A DNA stretch of 64,000 nucleotides from Shewanella woodyi ATCC 51908 (GTDB lineage: Bacteria > Pseudomonadota > Gammaproteobacteria > Enterobacterales > Shewanellaceae), in NCBI RefSeq assembly GCF_000019525.1, contig NC_010506.1:1550001-1614000 (forward strand), given 5' to 3'. This document shows, in pieces, positions 1 through 11,179 of the stretch. A program made the translations under genes and the position numbers. The notes below the pieces were generated by a model. That model did no database searches. It saw only the letters and a program-made list of their open reading frames with translations, and was not told where the DNA came from. The number at the start of each line of letters is the position of its first letter. Position 1 is the stretch's first letter.

Positions 1-388
1 ATTGATCCATCTCTTCCAGATGGTAGTTTAGCGCGACGACTGAGATACGGATCTCGATAACAGAAAGCAGTAGCGAGTAGAGCAGAAGCAACAAGCTACA
101 GCCAAAGATAAAGGAACCGACTTTGTTAAAGCCAATATAGATAAAGATCATACACAGAACACACAGGGCGAAGCTCATTACGCCTGACTCCTGCATACGC
201 CGAATAATACTGATCCTCTGGCGCAGGTTTTTTAGCTGTTTACTCTCAATAGGTTTGCCTGAGCTACTGAGGTTTCTGATCAAAGCCGCTAGTGAAAAAA
301 AGCGGTTGGTGTAAGCCAGTAATAAAAGGGAGATAGCCGGAAATAGCAGAGCCGGAGTGGTTAAGGATACATGAATGTTTTCTAGCAA
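1..388 (-). CDS. DUF2721 family membrane protein (3' end outside window)
   Basis: The minus strand reads open from a TTG codon at 388 to the window edge, so about 129 residues are visible and the C-terminus is missing. The frame encodes two hydrophobic stretches (about residues 8-25 and 70-115) separated by a basic segment rich in Arg, Lys and Gln, the layout I know from DUF2721 inner-membrane proteins. An in-frame stop lies just upstream of the TTG and an AGG sits about 8 nt before it; no ATG is available, so TTG is the best start. The function of the family is unknown. It follows cobD on the same strand, but a small palindromic repeat separates them, so co-transcription is uncertain. Confidence 0.7.
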   Translation of the reverse strand, partial: MLENIHVSLTTPALLFPAISLLLLAYTNRFFSLAALIRNLSSSGKPIESKQLKNLRQRISIIRRMQESGVMSFALCVLCMIFIYIGFNKVGSFIFGCSLLLLLYSLLLSVIEIRISVVALNYHLEEMDQ

Positions 389-428
389 TTGCTTAGCCTG
401 CGAAATAAGTGGTTACCTGAACCTTGAA

Positions 429-477
429 TGATACCAAGGGGGACAATAATGTCCATAGAGGTAGCTTGGGTATATCA
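429..477. repeat. 49-bp palindromic mini-element
   Basis: The ends form an imperfect inverted repeat: TGATACCAAG on the left, CTTGGGTATATCA on the right. An inner GGACA...TGTCC pairing lies between them. The right end matches the terminal repeat of the larger MITE-like elements at 14042-14458 and 34003-34466. It lies between the DUF2721 start and the cobD stop codon, and the cobD stop is inside its right end. It may be an internally deleted copy of the same family or a hairpin that separates the two genes. Confidence 0.5.
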
Positions 478-1461
478 GCTAACTTGTAGATATCGTAGCC
501 CCGCCCAGATCATGGGGATCACTATGACAAAGCCTACCCAGATAGCGTGGCTTACTCTGGCAAGTTTTATCGCCTCGCGTATTGACCCTTTTTCTGGGAG
601 AGGACCGTGACTTAATTTAGCGGTATTAACCCTTACACCATTGAATTTCATGGGGCCGCCGAGTTCAATATTCAGTACGCTGGCTGCAATTGAGCAAGTT
701 TGTAGCTCATGGTAGATACGGCCATTGAGACTCACAGGCTTAAAGAGTCTAGCTAGGCTTTTAGGTCCACCCTGTATGGCTAAACTCAGGTTCCATAGCC
801 AGGTTGGTAGAGCAAACACTAAGGTGTTCAGCACGTACACTGGGCGTGAAAAGTAGCGAAATTTTGGGTTGATAGGTAACCAGCACAGCTCTAGCTGTTT
901 AAGCATACGAGCAGCAAGGACTAATGGAGCGCCACCTAAGATAAAGAAAAGGACACTGGCGACGGTGCCATAGACTGGTGTTGTTACTAGTTTCTCTATG
1001 GTTGCTTTGCTTAAGCCGACATCACTGAGCTCCTGTGTATCTCGTGTTAGCCAAGGGGTTAACATTTTGCGAGCTCGGGTTTTATCTTTATGGTTTAGGG
1101 CGCGGTTAACCTCCTCTGCGACGATATTAAAATTTTCATCGTTGAGGCAGATATAGAGTACGAGAAACTCAAAAAACCAAGGGAAAGCGGCCAGTTGCAA
1201 AAGAAAGGTGATAATGGCCCAAAATGGCACTACCAGTAATATGGCCGATAATGCGCCCGCGATAACCTGCTGAGAGTGACTTCTATTACTGTGATTGACC
1301 TTATTTGCCATCTCTTTGGCAAGATAGTTAAAGGCAACGAGAGGCTGAACAGCGCGGGGAAGTGGAGCAATTTTTGACAGAAGAAGGCTAATAAATAAGA
1401 TCAAGGTTCCTTGATACAGAGGTGCATCGTTGAGCAACTGCTGCGTAAACTCCGGAACCAT
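475..1461 (-). CDS. cobD: CobD/CbiB-type cobalamin biosynthesis membrane protein
   Basis: A 328-residue polytopic membrane protein resembling adenosylcobinamide-phosphate synthase CobD/CbiB, the inner-membrane enzyme that joins the aminopropanol arm to adenosylcobyric acid. The family pattern is visible in the glycine-rich stretch near residue 85, the loop around residues 110-155 with the conserved TRDT, and the C-terminal part with NGVRVNTAKLSHGPLP. Length is close to the usual 310-330. The ATG at 1461 has an AAGG about 8 nt upstream. It lies about 40 bp after mtnN on the same strand and may be co-transcribed with it. The sequence is divergent from enteric CbiB, so activity is inferred from the family only. 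Confidence 0.75.
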   Translation of the reverse strand: MVPEFTQQLLNDAPLYQGTLILFISLLLSKIAPLPRAVQPLVAFNYLAKEMANKVNHSNRSHSQQVIAGALSAILLVVPFWAIITFLLQLAAFPWFFEFLVLYICLNDENFNIVAEEVNRALNHKDKTRARKMLTPWLTRDTQELSDVGLSKATIEKLVTTPVYGTVASVLFFILGGAPLVLAARMLKQLELCWLPINPKFRYFSRPVYVLNTLVFALPTWLWNLSLAIQGGPKSLARLFKPVSLNGRIYHELQTCSIAASVLNIELGGPMKFNGVRVNTAKLSHGPLPEKGSIREAIKLARVSHAIWVGFVIVIPMIWAGLRYLQVS

Positions 1462-1501
1462 GATATTAGCCTTATTTTTATCTGTTTTGGTAACTTAAGT
1501 A

Positions 1502-2194
1502 TTATAGATGCTTAAGAAGTGACATCACCATCAATGCAGAGTGATGACCCGCTTTGACTATGTATGAATCAAAATCTACTGGAGAGTCATTGTTTGCATT
1601 ATCAGAGAGCGAGCGGATCACCACAAACGGAACTGCAAATTGGTGACAAACTTGGGCGATTGCAGCGCCCTCCATCTCACAAGCGGCCATCGTTGGGAAG
1701 TGTTCCAACATTGTCTTAGTGCGAACAGGATCGCAGATAAAACTGTCGCCGGTGCAGATAAGCCCCTCAATGGCTTTTACTTCACCTAAACTGGCAACGG
1801 CTTTGTTGGCGGCCGCTTTTAATTTTTCATCGGGCATAAAAGCAGCTGGCTGTTGAGCCATCTGACCTATCTCATAGCCAAAAGCGGTTACGTCCACATC
1901 GTGGTGGCGAACCTCTGATGAGATAACAATGTCACCAATTGCCAGTGTATCCACAAAACCGCCTGCAGAACCTGTGTTAATCACAGCGTCTGGGGTGTAT
2001 TTTTCAATCAGTAGCGTAGTGGCGATACTGGCCGCAACTTTACCTATGCCAGAGCGGGTGACTATCACCTCTTTTCCGTCTAATGTGCCTGCAACAAATT
2101 CAATACCGGCAATGGTTTGCGATTCTGCATTGTCCATTGAAGCGATTAGATGAGCGACTTCTGGCTCCATTGCACCTATGATACCTACTTTCAT
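1502..2194 (-). CDS. mtnN: 5'-methylthioadenosine/S-adenosylhomocysteine nucleosidase
   Basis: A 230-residue cytosolic hydrolase that cleaves adenine from methylthioadenosine and S-adenosylhomocysteine, feeding methionine salvage and methyl-cycle detoxification and supplying S-ribosylhomocysteine for AI-2 synthesis. The sequence is full length for MtnN/Pfs: N-terminal [13 protein letters not shown], the SGIGKVAA and NTGSAGG phosphorylase-fold motifs, the substrate-binding [12 protein letters not shown] segment and the catalytic Asp in SLSDNAN near residue 197. The ATG at 2194 agrees with family starts. Same strand as cobD, 40 bp upstream of it, so the two may share a transcript. Confidence 0.96.
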
Positions 2195-2264
2195 TGTTTT
2201 AGCCTTAAATTGTCATACTGGATCGAATGGGCGCTAATATAACATGCCGTATCTGGATTTAGTG

Positions 2265-2297
2265 AAAAATCCCCTCGTTGGTCGTAAAAGGGGCTTT
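2265..2297 (-). terminator. Probable Rho-independent terminator
   Basis: On the minus strand CCCCT and AGGGG form a short stem around an 13-nt loop, followed by ATTTTT. It lies about 120 bp downstream of the secreted-protein gene that ends at 2418. The long loop and short stem make it a weak candidate. Confidence 0.35.
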
Positions 2298-2417
2298 GTA
2301 CATTTATGGGGAAAGCCTAGCGTAACAGTAGGATAAAAGGAAAGTTGTGGCTGATGTGAATTGTCTGTATCGAGAGTTGGATCGTAGATTGAACAAGTAG
2401 TCTTTGAGGATACTCCA

Positions 2418-2969
2418 CTATTTGATAATTAACCGCCCTAACCAGCGTTGAGCCACCTCAACCTCATCAAGCTCAGCTTCTGTGATGGGGGCTAAAGTTA
2501 AGTCATCGGGGGCAGAGGCAAGTAGGTTGAGATCAACCGCTTGCGCCGTTCCCTCAATGGTGCCCTTGTTAAGACTCAGTTGATAATAGATGCCGTTATA
2601 AAAGTTGGCACCAAACTCAGATTTTTTCTTATACATAAATAACAGATCATGGGAGAGCCATGATAAGTCATTCTGGTTTATCGTTCGCGGGTTTGAATAG
2701 GGGTAGGCAAGATGGCACCAAAGTTCAGGGCCCTCTAAACATTTCATCTCCTTCATGGAGAGGAAGTAGTCTTTGAAAAGGCTATGATCCAGATGGAGTT
2801 GATAGTGGGTCTTGCCAGCTAAGTTCGAAAACTTAATGTCACCTATCATCAACTCCTTACCCTTTATATCAATAAGGTAGACATGTTTGTCGCCAGATAA
2901 TGGGCTATCAGCAAAAGATGAGTAACTTAAACAGATAAGAGTGATCACTAAACCTAGTCTTTTAAACAT
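2418..2969 (-). CDS. Secreted protein of unknown function
   Basis: I do not recognise this 183-residue protein. It starts with a clear Sec signal peptide (hydrophobic residues 6-20, cleavage likely after the Ala in SSFADS), so it is probably periplasmic. The mature part has a Cys pair (MKCLEGPELWCHL) that could form a disulfide, many aromatic residues, and ends with an acidic stretch and WLGRLIIK. An AGGAAAG ribosome-binding site precedes the ATG at 2969. It stands alone between mtnN and another small secreted protein, all on the minus strand. Confidence 0.65.
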   Translation of the reverse strand: MFKRLGLVITLICLSYSSFADSPLSGDKHVYLIDIKGKELMIGDIKFSNLAGKTHYQLHLDHSLFKDYFLSMKEMKCLEGPELWCHLAYPYSNPRTINQNDLSWLSHDLLFMYKKKSEFGANFYNGIYYQLSLNKGTIEGTAQAVDLNLLASAPDDLTLAPITEAELDEVEVAQRWLGRLIIK

Positions 2970-3144
2970 CTCGGCTTTCCTACATAGGAGGTTGGTATAA
3001 CATCTAATAAAGATAGGTCTTTGTCTATTCTCCTTTGGTAGGAGTTATGAATGATGATAATGGGATACCGTAGAAGTAAGCTTCAATAGGGGCTAATCAA
3101 CTCCATCTGCTTGAGATGGAGGGGACTATTTAGCTAAATAACTA

Positions 3145-3519
3145 TCAATAGAGGGCTGGATGTACTCTTACCTGATCAAAGTCATCACAGTTATTATGGT
3201 CATGATCCCATAGAGTAACTTCTCTGTTGAATGAGAAGGCCATTCTAAGTGCTGCAATGATTGACTTTCCTCCGTCATCATTGGCGTTGTATTTGTAGTT
3301 CAGTGGGATCTCTACACCGTTTGCAAGGTGAACATTTACGGCGTTGGCCCAATCTGGACCGCCTTTAATGTTTGTGACATACCCGAAGTCGATAGCTGTG
3401 ATAAATTGCTTTTCTGCGCAGATGACCCCAGGGTTGCGATCAGTCGCTAAAGTAGGGAATGTAGTTGTGGCTAAGAGAGTGAATCCTAAGAGTAGGGAAC
3501 TGTTTCTGTTGATATTCAA
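3145..3519 (-). CDS. Small secreted protein of unknown function
   Basis: A 124-residue protein with a Sec signal peptide (hydrophobic residues 8-24, cleavage probably after LATD or just before it). The mature part is about 98 residues and has two Cys residues, one near its start (VICAEK) and one near its end (NNCDDF), that could form a disulfide. The start is TTG at 3519 with GAGGT about 9 nt upstream; no ATG is suitably placed. The layout of short beta-rich segments with a central AALRMAFSF helix and a C-terminal Cys is reminiscent of small secreted B-subunit-like proteins, but I cannot assign a family. A perfect CTCCATCT/AGATGGAG hairpin at 3100-3120 lies downstream. Confidence 0.55.
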   Translation of the reverse strand: MNINRNSSLLLGFTLLATTTFPTLATDRNPGVICAEKQFITAIDFGYVTNIKGGPDWANAVNVHLANGVEIPLNYKYNANDDGGKSIIAALRMAFSFNREVTLWDHDHNNCDDFDQVRVHPALY

Positions 3520-3636
3520 AATGATACCTCACAATTGTTATTATGTCTGTGCGTTGATTGCACAGCTTTACGGTATATTGTTTTGTTTGAGTTGTAAAAC
3601 TCAGGGTTTATCACTGCCTATGTTGGTGTGGGCAGT

Positions 3637-3667
3637 AAAAAGCACACCTTCCGGTGTGCTTTTTTTG
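3637..3667. terminator. Bidirectional Rho-independent terminator
   Basis: AGCACACC and GGTGTGCT form an 8-bp perfect stem with a four-base loop, flanked by an A-run on one side and seven T on the other. It works best for gltD, which ends 33 bp away on the minus strand. Confidence 0.85.
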
Positions 3668-3699
3668 AACCTATTTCTATTACAGAAAAGAGTTTAGAG

Positions 3700-5115
<1,416 letters not shown>

Positions 5116-8100
5116 TTACCCCGCTACTACAGCTAATTCTGGTTGTGATTGCTCAAGTTTTAATAGATCTGAAACCGGCACATTTTTAGGTTTCACTAAG
5201 ACGAAGCATTCGATCCAGTTTTCAAAGTCAGCCAGTAGCATCTTGGCATGCTCGCTACCAGTTTCCGCTAAATGCTCCTCTATTAAGCCTCTTAAGTGGT
5301 GCTGATGTATCGGTGAACTGACTTTTTGTGTGTCGACCAGCTCAGTGTTCACTCGGCGGTGGAAGCGGCCAAGTCTGTCGAACACATAGGCAAATCCGCC
5401 TGTCATACCCGCAGCGAAGTTCACGCCGGTTCTTCCTAGAACAAGTACGATACCGCCAGTCATATATTCACAACCATTGTCACCTAAGCCTTCAACCACA
5501 GCAGTCGCGCCTGAGTTACGCACGGCAAATCGCTCTCCTGCGGTTCCAGCTGCAAACAACTTACCACCAGAGGCGCCATAGAGGCAGGTGTTACCGATAA
5601 TCGCCGAACGTTCACTCTGGAACGTACTTCCTAGTGGTGGGTGTATGGTGATCTTGCCACCTGACATCCCTTTGCCTACATAGTCGTTACCGTCGCCACA
5701 CAGGGTGAGCTCTAATCCTGGTGAGTTCCAGACACCAAAGCTCTGGCCAGCGCTACCATTAAACCTTAACTGTATTGGCTGTTTAGCGCCCTCTTTACCC
5801 ACTGTTTTGGCAATAAATCCTGAGAGTGAAGCGCCAACTGAGCGGTCGGTATTATTGATATCAAATCTTGCTTGAATCGATTCACCAGCGATAACGGCAT
5901 CTTTGACCTTGTCTAAAACGACTTGGTTCAACCGACCTTTATCTTCAGTGTGATTGAGCTCACGCCATGTTTTGGCGCTGCCTTCAGGTATTTTAGGCGT
6001 GTAGAGGATAGGGTTAAGATCTAATCCTTGCTGTTTAGATGTTTTGCCCTCTAGCGTGGTTAACCACTCGCTGCGACCGATAAGGTCTTCAAACTGGGTA
6101 ACCCCTAATGCTGCCATCCCTTCGCGGATCTCTCTTGCGACAAACTCAAAGTAGGTCATGACACGCTCAGGTAAACCGTGGTAGTGCTCATTTCTCAACT
6201 TAGTATTCTGAGTAGCAACGCCCGTTGCGCAGTTATTCAGGTGGCAGATACGCAGGTATTTACACCCTAATGCAATCATAGGTACAGTACCGAAACCGAA
6301 GCTTTCCGCGCCGAGCAGGGCCGCTTTTAGTACATCTTGGCCGGTTTTCAGTCCGCCATCTACCTGCAGTCGTATCTTATGTCTAAGACCATTTTCAACC
6401 AGAGATTGATGCACTTCAGCAAGGCCTAGCTCCCATGGGCTACCAGCATATTTGACCGAGGTTATTGGGCTGGCACCTGTGCCGCCATCATAACCAGAGA
6501 TGGTGATCATATCGGCGTAGGCTTTAGCCACACCGGTTGCGATAGTCCCTACACCTGGCTCAGAGACGAGCTTGACCGAAACCATGGCGCTTGGATTGAT
6601 CTGCTTAAGGTCAAAAATGAGCTGAGCGAGATCTTCAATCGAGTAGATATCATGATGGGGAGGAGGCGAGATCAGGGTAACTCCAGGTCTTGCATTACGC
6701 AGGCCTGCTATCTCAACACTCACCTTGTGACCAGGAAGCTGACCACCTTCACCTGGCTTAGCCCCTTGTGCGACCTTGATCTGCAGTACTTCTGCATTCA
6801 TCAGGTAGTGAGCCGTGACACCGAAGCGTCCTGAGGCTATCTGTTTAATTTTCGAGTTGCGCTCTGAGTTGAAACGGCTTGGATCTTCTCCGCCTTCACC
6901 AGAGTTTGAACGACCACCGAGTCGGTTCATCGCTACCGCTAATGCCTCATGGGCTTCAGGGCTAAGGGCGCCAATACTCATTGCGGCGCTGTCAAACCTT
7001 GGGTAGAGAGTATCGGCAGATTCTACCTTATCGAGTTCAACAGCCTCGAGTTCACCTTTAATGGCGATAAGATCGCGCAGTGTCGCGATCGGGCGGTTAT
7101 CAACCAGCTCAGTAAACTTCTTATAACTTGGGTAGTCACGATCTTTTAAGCTGGCTTGCAATGTATTAACCACATCTGGGTTAAAACAGTGGTACTCACC
7201 GCCTTCAACATATTTAAGTAATCCCCCCTGAGATAGAGGCTGGTGGGCACGGAAGGCAAGCTTATGCAGCTCAACCTGATCTTGCTCAAGCTCGCCAAAG
7301 TTAGCGCCTTCAATGCGGCTTACTACCCCATTAAAACAGAGAACAACGACTTTGCTAGCAAGGCCAACCGCTTCAAACTGCTGACTACAGCGGTATGAGG
7401 AGACCGTACTGATCCCCATCTTCGACATGATCTTCCTCAAGCCTTTATCTATGCCTTGGCGGAAGTTCAGCATCAACTGATAGTTTTTAGGGGCATTATT
7501 AAGCTTAGCCAGTGCCGAGATACTCTCGTATGCTAGGTATGGGTATATGGCGGTTGCGCCAAAGCCTAGTAAAACGGCGAAGTGGTGTGGATCACGAGCC
7601 GAGCCTGTCTCTACTATGATGTTAGTATCACAACGTAGGCTCTTATCAACCAGTATCTTCTGCACCGCTCCTACTGCCATGGCAGCTGGGATAATCTGCT
7701 TAGATTTGTCCGTTGCACGATCTGACAAGATAAGCAGGGTAGTACCTGTACGCGCTAAACGCTCAGACTCATCACAGATCCGAATAATAGCCTGTTCGAG
7801 TCCCTCTGTGATGTCGTAGTTCAGATCGACTCTATTAGCGCGGTAGTAGGTCGAATCCAGTGCCATTAACTGATTAAAGTCGCTGTATAGCAGCACTGGT
7901 GAGTTAAACATCACTCGGTAGGCGTGACCTGTGGTCTCATTGAACAGGTTCTGCTCTCTACCGACACAGGTAGAGAGTGACATAACATGCTTCTCTCTTA
8001 ATGGATCGATAGGAGGATTGGTGACTTGAGCAAACTTCTGCCTGAAGTAGTCATAGACAGTGCGTGATTTTTTAGAGAGCACAGCCATAGGGGTATCATC

Positions 8101-9564
8101 ACCCATAGAGCCAGTTGCCTCTTCGCCCTTTTGGGCCAACACCCAAATAACCTGTTCTAGCTCTTCACGTGAGTAACCAAAATGCTTCTGGTATTGCAAC
8201 AATTGCTCGGGTGAAAATTCACAAATCCCTTGCTCGGCAATCGGGGTCTCTTCGGCCGGGGTTAAGGTTTGACTGTTTTTTGCCATCCATGCTTTATAGG
8301 GGTGACGACGTTTAAGATCGTTATCAATCTCAAATGATGAGTAGAGCTGACCGTTAAGGGTATCGAGTACTAATAGCTCACCGGGTCCGACACGGCCTTT
8401 CTCGACAACTTCGTCGGGGGCATAATCCCAAATTCCCACCTCAGATGCCAAGGTGAGGATTCTGTCTTTGGTGATCACATAGCGTGACGGGCGCAGACCA
8501 TTACGGTCTACGGCACATGCCGCGTGACGACCATTGGTCATAACGATACCCGCAGGCCCATCCCATGGCTCCATATGCATGGAGTTGAAGTCGTAGAAGG
8601 CCTTTAACTCCTCATCCATCTCTGGGTTACTTTGCCATGCTGGTGGAATCAACAAACGCATCGCGCGGTACAGATCCATGCCGCCAGCAAGAAGCATCTC
8701 AAGCATGTTATCCAGTGAGGAGGAGTCAGAGCCTGTTTCGTTTACAAAGGGAGCTGCTTGTTGCAGATCTGGTAATAGCGGAGCATTAAATTTATAAGCA
8801 CGAGCACGTGCCCACTGCCTATTACAGGTAATGGTATTAATTTCACCGTTATGGGCAAGGTACCTAAAAGGCTGTGCGAGGGGCCATTTAGGTGAGGTGT
8901 TGGTTGAGAATCTTTGATGAAATAGACAGATTGAGCTTTGCAGTCTGATATCGGCTAGATCAAGGTAAAACTCTGGGAGATCCGCAGGCATCATCAGGCC
9001 TTTATAGACGATGACTTGGCCTGATAAGCTGGCAACATAAAAATCTTTATCATGATGAAGTTGCTGCTCTAAGCGGCGTCTTGCCATATAGAGGCGACGC
9101 TCAAGATCTTTCTCTCGCCATCCAATAGGGGAATTAATTAGCACTTGATAGATCTGGGGCTGGCTTGCTTTACCTATATCACCAAGTACATCGGCATTGA
9201 CTGGGACTTTTCTCCAACCTGCAACGCTTAAGGTCTCTTTTTCAAGCTCACGCTCTAACAGGAGTTTAGTTTGCTCTGCTAGTTGGTCGTTTTGGTTGAG
9301 GAAAAGCATACCAACGGCAAACTTACGACTAAGGTGCCAATCGTTTTCTGCTGCTACGGCTTCAAAAAACTTAACGGGAAGCTGCATTAGTAATCCACAG
9401 CCGTCGCCTGTACGGCCATCTGCTGCGATTCCACCACGATGCTTCATACGGTCTAGGCCGTGAATTGCAGTTCTTACGATGCGATGACTAGGCTCACCAT
9501 CCATCTGGGCTATCAGGCCAAAACCACAATTATCTCTCTCGAAACTGGGGTGATACAAGCTCAT
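5116..9564 (-). CDS. gltB: Glutamate synthase [NADPH] large (alpha) subunit
   Basis: The alpha subunit (1482 residues) hydrolyses glutamine and transfers the ammonia to 2-oxoglutarate. The type II glutaminase domain begins with Cys13 in RDNCGFGLIA, so a 12-residue propeptide is presumably removed. The FMN/synthase domain lies in the second half with the [3Fe-4S] ligands CKYLRICHLNNC near residue 1100, followed by the GXGXG beta-helix (roughly 1250-1440). I prefer ATG at 9564, with AGGGAG 8 nt upstream, over the TTG two codons earlier. The 500-bp upstream region probably holds the operon promoter, but I saw no clear operator. Confidence 0.97.
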   Translation of the reverse strand: MSLYHPSFERDNCGFGLIAQMDGEPSHRIVRTAIHGLDRMKHRGGIAADGRTGDGCGLLMQLPVKFFEAVAAENDWHLSRKFAVGMLFLNQNDQLAEQTKLLLERELEKETLSVAGWRKVPVNADVLGDIGKASQPQIYQVLINSPIGWREKDLERRLYMARRRLEQQLHHDKDFYVASLSGQVIVYKGLMMPADLPEFYLDLADIRLQSSICLFHQRFSTNTSPKWPLAQPFRYLAHNGEINTITCNRQWARARAYKFNAPLLPDLQQAAPFVNETGSDSSSLDNMLEMLLAGGMDLYRAMRLLIPPAWQSNPEMDEELKAFYDFNSMHMEPWDGPAGIVMTNGRHAACAVDRNGLRPSRYVITKDRILTLASEVGIWDYAPDEVVEKGRVGPGELLVLDTLNGQLYSSFEIDNDLKRRHPYKAWMAKNSQTLTPAEETPIAEQGICEFSPEQLLQYQKHFGYSREELEQVIWVLAQKGEEATGSMGDDTPMAVLSKKSRTVYDYFRQKFAQVTNPPIDPLREKHVMSLSTCVGREQNLFNETTGHAYRVMFNSPVLLYSDFNQLMALDSTYYRANRVDLNYDITEGLEQAIIRICDESERLARTGTTLLILSDRATDKSKQIIPAAMAVGAVQKILVDKSLRCDTNIIVETGSARDPHHFAVLLGFGATAIYPYLAYESISALAKLNNAPKNYQLMLNFRQGIDKGLRKIMSKMGISTVSSYRCSQQFEAVGLASKVVVLCFNGVVSRIEGANFGELEQDQVELHKLAFRAHQPLSQGGLLKYVEGGEYHCFNPDVVNTLQASLKDRDYPSYKKFTELVDNRPIATLRDLIAIKGELEAVELDKVESADTLYPRFDSAAMSIGALSPEAHEALAVAMNRLGGRSNSGEGGEDPSRFNSERNSKIKQIASGRFGVTAHYLMNAEVLQIKVAQGAKPGEGGQLPGHKVSVEIAGLRNARPGVTLISPPPHHDIYSIEDLAQLIFDLKQINPSAMVSVKLVSEPGVGTIATGVAKAYADMITISGYDGGTGASPITSVKYAGSPWELGLAEVHQSLVENGLRHKIRLQVDGGLKTGQDVLKAALLGAESFGFGTVPMIALGCKYLRICHLNNCATGVATQNTKLRNEHYHGLPERVMTYFEFVAREIREGMAALGVTQFEDLIGRSEWLTTLEGKTSKQQGLDLNPILYTPKIPEGSAKTWRELNHTEDKGRLNQVVLDKVKDAVIAGESIQARFDINNTDRSVGASLSGFIAKTVGKEGAKQPIQLRFNGSAGQSFGVWNSPGLELTLCGDGNDYVGKGMSGGKITIHPPLGSTFQSERSAIIGNTCLYGASGGKLFAAGTAGERFAVRNSGATAVVEGLGDNGCEYMTGGIVLVLGRTGVNFAAGMTGGFAYVFDRLGRFHRRVNTELVDTQKVSSPIHQHHLRGLIEEHLAETGSEHAKMLLADFENWIECFVLVKPKNVPVSDLLKLEQSQPELAVVAG

Positions 9565-9570
9565 ACACAA

Positions 9571-10076
9571 ACTCCCTAAACTTAAACTGAATACTACGTC
9601 GGGAAAATCTTGTTATAACTATGCACCCGAACCATTCAAATTAACGTTTGATTAAAGAAAGGTCAAACCAAATAAATGCATAAATTAGCGAGTGCTTAAC
9701 TCCTGTTGGCGATAATTTTAACCAGCATTACGTTAACGTAAACTGTGAGTTGATTTGTATAACGCTATGAATAAAAAGAATTTTAATTTTTACTTAAATT
9801 TTTTAGTTAATGAAGTGTAACAAAGTGGACTGTAAATTTTTTTTGAGAAATATGAGTTCTATTGCAAATATAATGAATTATAAGCGGATATCACGTTTGC
9901 TTATTTATGCAGTGCTAATGAGTTAACTACATTTTTACCCCCCTTTTTTTGCTGAATCTCTATTTTCTGTTAAATCACCTTTAATCTCTGTCGTTTGAAC
10001 TTAGTTTGATTTGGCTCCACGTTTTTAGTGAATAGATGAATTAGAATATGCTCATTCATTCTAGTAGTAGTAGAAA
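9571..10076. other. 505-bp AT-rich intergenic region between divergent gltB and yhcC
   Basis: The region is strongly AT-rich with many A and T runs and must hold the promoters of both divergent transcripts. I see no tRNA, convincing ORF, strong palindrome or repeat. Several TTAA-rich stretches could serve as -10 elements, but none has a well-placed -35 partner. Confidence 0.5.
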
Positions 10077-11015
10077 ATGGGTTTAGATCAGTACGTCAAT
10101 ACGTTCGGTGTTGCTTGTAAGCAGCGCTTTGGTGAGAAACTTAAAAAGTTAACCATAGATGCAAAATTTACCTGCCCAAATAGAGACGGTACATTGGGAA
10201 GAGGGGGGTGCACCTATTGTAATGTGGCTTCTTTCAGCTATGAACATGGCACTGAGTTGTCGATACCTGAGCAGCTAAATAAAGGCAGAGAGAGGTTTGC
10301 TGGACGAACATCAAAATATATCGCCTATTTTCAGGCTTATACCAGCACTTATGATGAATATAAGGTGTTGAAGGCTAAGTATGATGAGGCGATTATCGAC
10401 CCGGATATTGTGGGCTTGTGTGTGGGGACTCGACCTGATTGTGTTTCCGATGATGTTATTGAGTTACTGGCTGGCTATCAGGCCCGCGGTATTGATGTTT
10501 GGCTGGAACTGGGCTTGCAATCAGCCAGTGATAAGACACTAAAGCGTATCAATCGTGGCCATACTCTAGCCGATTACCTTGATACTGTGACCCGCGCTAG
10601 AGCTAAGGGAATTAAGGTCTGTACACACCTGATCTTAGGTTTGCCTGGAGAGGAGCATCAGGATTACCTTAATAGTTTACATGCTGTACTCCAAGCTGGT
10701 GTAGATGGGCTAAAGCTACATCCATTGCATATTGTAGAGGGAAGTACCATGGCAAAAGCGTGGCGAAGCTCGCGGATCTCACTACTGTCAATGGAAGATT
10801 ACGCTTATAGTGTTGGCGAAATGATACGCTACACGCCAAAAGAGATAATTTTTCATAGGGTTACAGCCTATGCGAAAAAACCGATTTTACTCGCACCTGA
10901 CTGGTGTGCTTATCGTTGGAATGGGTTAGTGGCGATCGTGGATGACTTAAAAGCCAAAGGTGGGCAGGGGAGCTATTTGATTTCTAAGTTAAAAATGAGC
11001 TCAAAAGCGATATAG
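10077..11015 (+). CDS. yhcC: YhcC-type radical SAM protein
   Basis: A 312-residue radical SAM protein of the YhcC family (TIGR01212). The SAM [4Fe-4S] cluster motif is CPNRDGTLGRGGCTYC near residues 33-48, with the longer CX14CX2C spacing typical of this subfamily. It is followed by the TIM-barrel motifs VGTRPDCV, WLELGLQS and HLILGLPGE. The exact reaction of YhcC is not established; the protein is often found beside gltBD in gammaproteobacteria, as here, where it is divergent from gltB. Length and N-terminus match the family. Confidence 0.9.
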   Translation: MGLDQYVNTFGVACKQRFGEKLKKLTIDAKFTCPNRDGTLGRGGCTYCNVASFSYEHGTELSIPEQLNKGRERFAGRTSKYIAYFQAYTSTYDEYKVLKAKYDEAIIDPDIVGLCVGTRPDCVSDDVIELLAGYQARGIDVWLELGLQSASDKTLKRINRGHTLADYLDTVTRARAKGIKVCTHLILGLPGEEHQDYLNSLHAVLQAGVDGLKLHPLHIVEGSTMAKAWRSSRISLLSMEDYAYSVGEMIRYTPKEIIFHRVTAYAKKPILLAPDWCAYRWNGLVAIVDDLKAKGGQGSYLISKLKMSSKAI

Positions 11016-11179
11016 AAAGTAGTTAAATGGCAGATTTGATTAAAATTTAGTTAAAAGATGGTTAATAAATGAATGTTTTTTCGCTGTTATTACTCATTTA
11101 GTTGCACCAGTAATTATAGCGGGTATTATGTTGTAAATTAGTTTGTATACAGTCAAGAATTTTTGAGAGGTGCCTTAAT

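Noticed and set aside
5328..5600. Long ORFs opposite gltB (5328-5600, 7547-7819, 9197-9463) and opposite other housekeeping genes
   Set aside because: They are frame shadows of strongly conserved genes with no independent protein-like features.
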